Positions 6,548 to 7,260 of a stretch of 7,260 bases of DNA are shown piece by piece. The stretch comes from an uncultured Lachnospiraceae bacterium (lineage in GTDB: Bacteria > Bacillota > Clostridia > Lachnospirales > Lachnospiraceae): NCBI GenBank assembly GCA_910576895.1, contig CAJTJZ010000093.1, positions 1-7,260 of the forward strand, in the 5' to 3' direction. The notes under the pieces are model-generated. The model saw only the letters and a program-made list of their open reading frames with translations, had not been told where the DNA came from and ran no database searches. Every line of letters begins with the position of its first letter. The stretch's first letter is position 1. The translations under genes were made by a program, and so were the position numbers.

Positions 6548-6551
6548 ATCT

Positions 6552-7260
6552 TCAAAAATAGTTCACAGAAATTTTCTTTGTTTTTATAAAATCTGCTGCA
6601 TAACTTCCTCTAACTACCTTTACTTTTAGTTTATTACAACCTTGAAATGCAGAACTTGCAATTGTATTCACATTCTCCGTCAACCGGATTGATTGCAGTT
6701 TTTTACAATTTTTAAAAGCATTTTTTTGAATTTTTTCTACTGCTGCCATTCCCGTTACTTTCTGTAGTTTTTTACAGCCAATAAAAGCACTTTTGCCAAT
6801 TACTTTTACATTCTTTCCAATCGTTACCTGCTTTACTGACTGGTTCTTATAGAATGCTTTTTCCTTTATTTTAACTACTTTATAGCTTTTTGACTGATAA
6901 ACAACATTTGCTTTGATGACAAGTTTCTTTGCGGTACTATCTTCTGCTCCTATTGCTTCTACTGTGGAAGAAGATACAATTTTATAAATAATTCCATCTT
7001 GAATAAACTTCGTTCCAATCATATTTTTGGATACTTCTTGTCCTGTGTTAGTGTCATTAGGATTCACCTGATTCGAAGGTTTTTCTGGCATTACATCTAT
7101 ATTTGATGAATCATTTTTTGTATCCTCTATGGAACTACTAATATCATTATTATCTTCTACATTATCTGAAATCGTTTCATTTGCATTGTTACCATTTTCT
7201 GAATTTTCCTCATTTTTTGAGCTTTCATTTTCTGTAAATGTGTCCTCTCTTTTATAAGTA
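6552..7260 (-). CDS. BspA-like leucine-rich repeat surface protein, 3' part only
   Basis: The frame is open to the window edge, giving 235 visible residues, so the start lies outside. An internal ATG at 7091 is not the likely start because the coding character continues upstream of it. The first 80 or so residues form a low-complexity linker rich in Asn, Glu, Asp and Ser. A small domain of the type GTKF...DGIIYKIV then leads into four LRR_5/BspA-like repeats of exactly 23 residues (phenylalanines at visible residues 136, 159, 182 and 205) with G/N-C-K/N-K-L motifs. It ends with a YAADFIKTKK-type tail usual for this family. Such proteins are normally secreted or cell-surface and bind host or polymer ligands; a signal peptide would be upstream, outside the window. 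The stop is 66 nt before the membrane mini-protein start. Confidence 0.85.
   Translation of the reverse strand, partial: TYKREDTFTENESSKNEENSENGNNANETISDNVEDNNDISSSIEDTKNDSSNIDVMPEKPSNQVNPNDTNTGQEVSKNMIGTKFIQDGIIYKIVSSSTVEAIGAEDSTAKKLVIKANVVYQSKSYKVVKIKEKAFYKNQSVKQVTIGKNVKVIGKSAFIGCKKLQKVTGMAAVEKIQKNAFKNCKKLQSIRLTENVNTIASSAFQGCNKLKVKVVRGSYAADFIKTKKISVNYF
6585..6860 (-). repeat. Four tandem 23-residue leucine-rich repeats
   Basis: The encoded repeats start at KAFYKN, SAFIGC, NAFKNC and SAFQGC, spaced exactly 69 nt apart. Three share a Cys-(Lys/Asn)-Lys-Leu core. The last repeat is degenerate and caps the array. The similarity is clear at protein level; DNA identity between units is only partial. 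Confidence 0.8.

Overview
The window reads as chromosome of a low-G+C (about one third by eye) anaerobic Firmicute, most likely a butyrate-forming Lachnospiraceae-type gut bacterium. The main evidence is a near-complete match to the gut butyryl-CoA:acetate CoA-transferase (But) family, next to thiolase and crotonase genes of the acetyl-CoA to butyrate pathway. All eight supported genes lie on the minus strand, so transcription runs from high to low coordinates.

Right part (7260 to 5468): the 3' end of a gene for a surface-type protein with an acidic Asn/Glu/Ser-rich linker and four 23-residue BspA-like leucine-rich repeats; a perfect AT-rich palindrome; a 61-residue single-pass membrane protein; and, overlapping it by 14 nt, a sensor histidine kinase catalytic core with no membrane segment and an apparent TTG start. 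No response regulator is present. The middle part (5438 to 3469) holds a DEDDh-type 3'-5' exonuclease with its own extended -10 promoter and a roughly 150-nt leader, then tryptophanyl-tRNA synthetase (trpS).

Left part (3410 to 1): but, starting 58 nt after trpS and ending in a clear intrinsic terminator, then a 424-nt gap, then thl and the first 139 codons of crt. The gap (1649-2072) is the only long non-coding stretch. From the but side it holds the terminator, six back-to-back hairpins with loops of only 2-3 nt (1870-2016), an AT-rich spacer, a strong extended -10 promoter, and a Rex-like operator lying over the -10. thl and crt form one transcription unit that probably continues beyond the left edge into hbd, bcd and etf genes, as in other butyrate producers.

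Functional picture: Thl joins two acetyl-CoA, Crt dehydrates 3-hydroxybutyryl-CoA, and But moves CoA from butyryl-CoA to acetate, releasing butyrate. The Rex-like site suggests control of thl-crt by the NADH/NAD+ ratio. I see no CRISPR array, transposase, tRNA or rRNA. The least explained items are the hairpin array and the split-looking sensor (membrane mini-protein plus soluble kinase).
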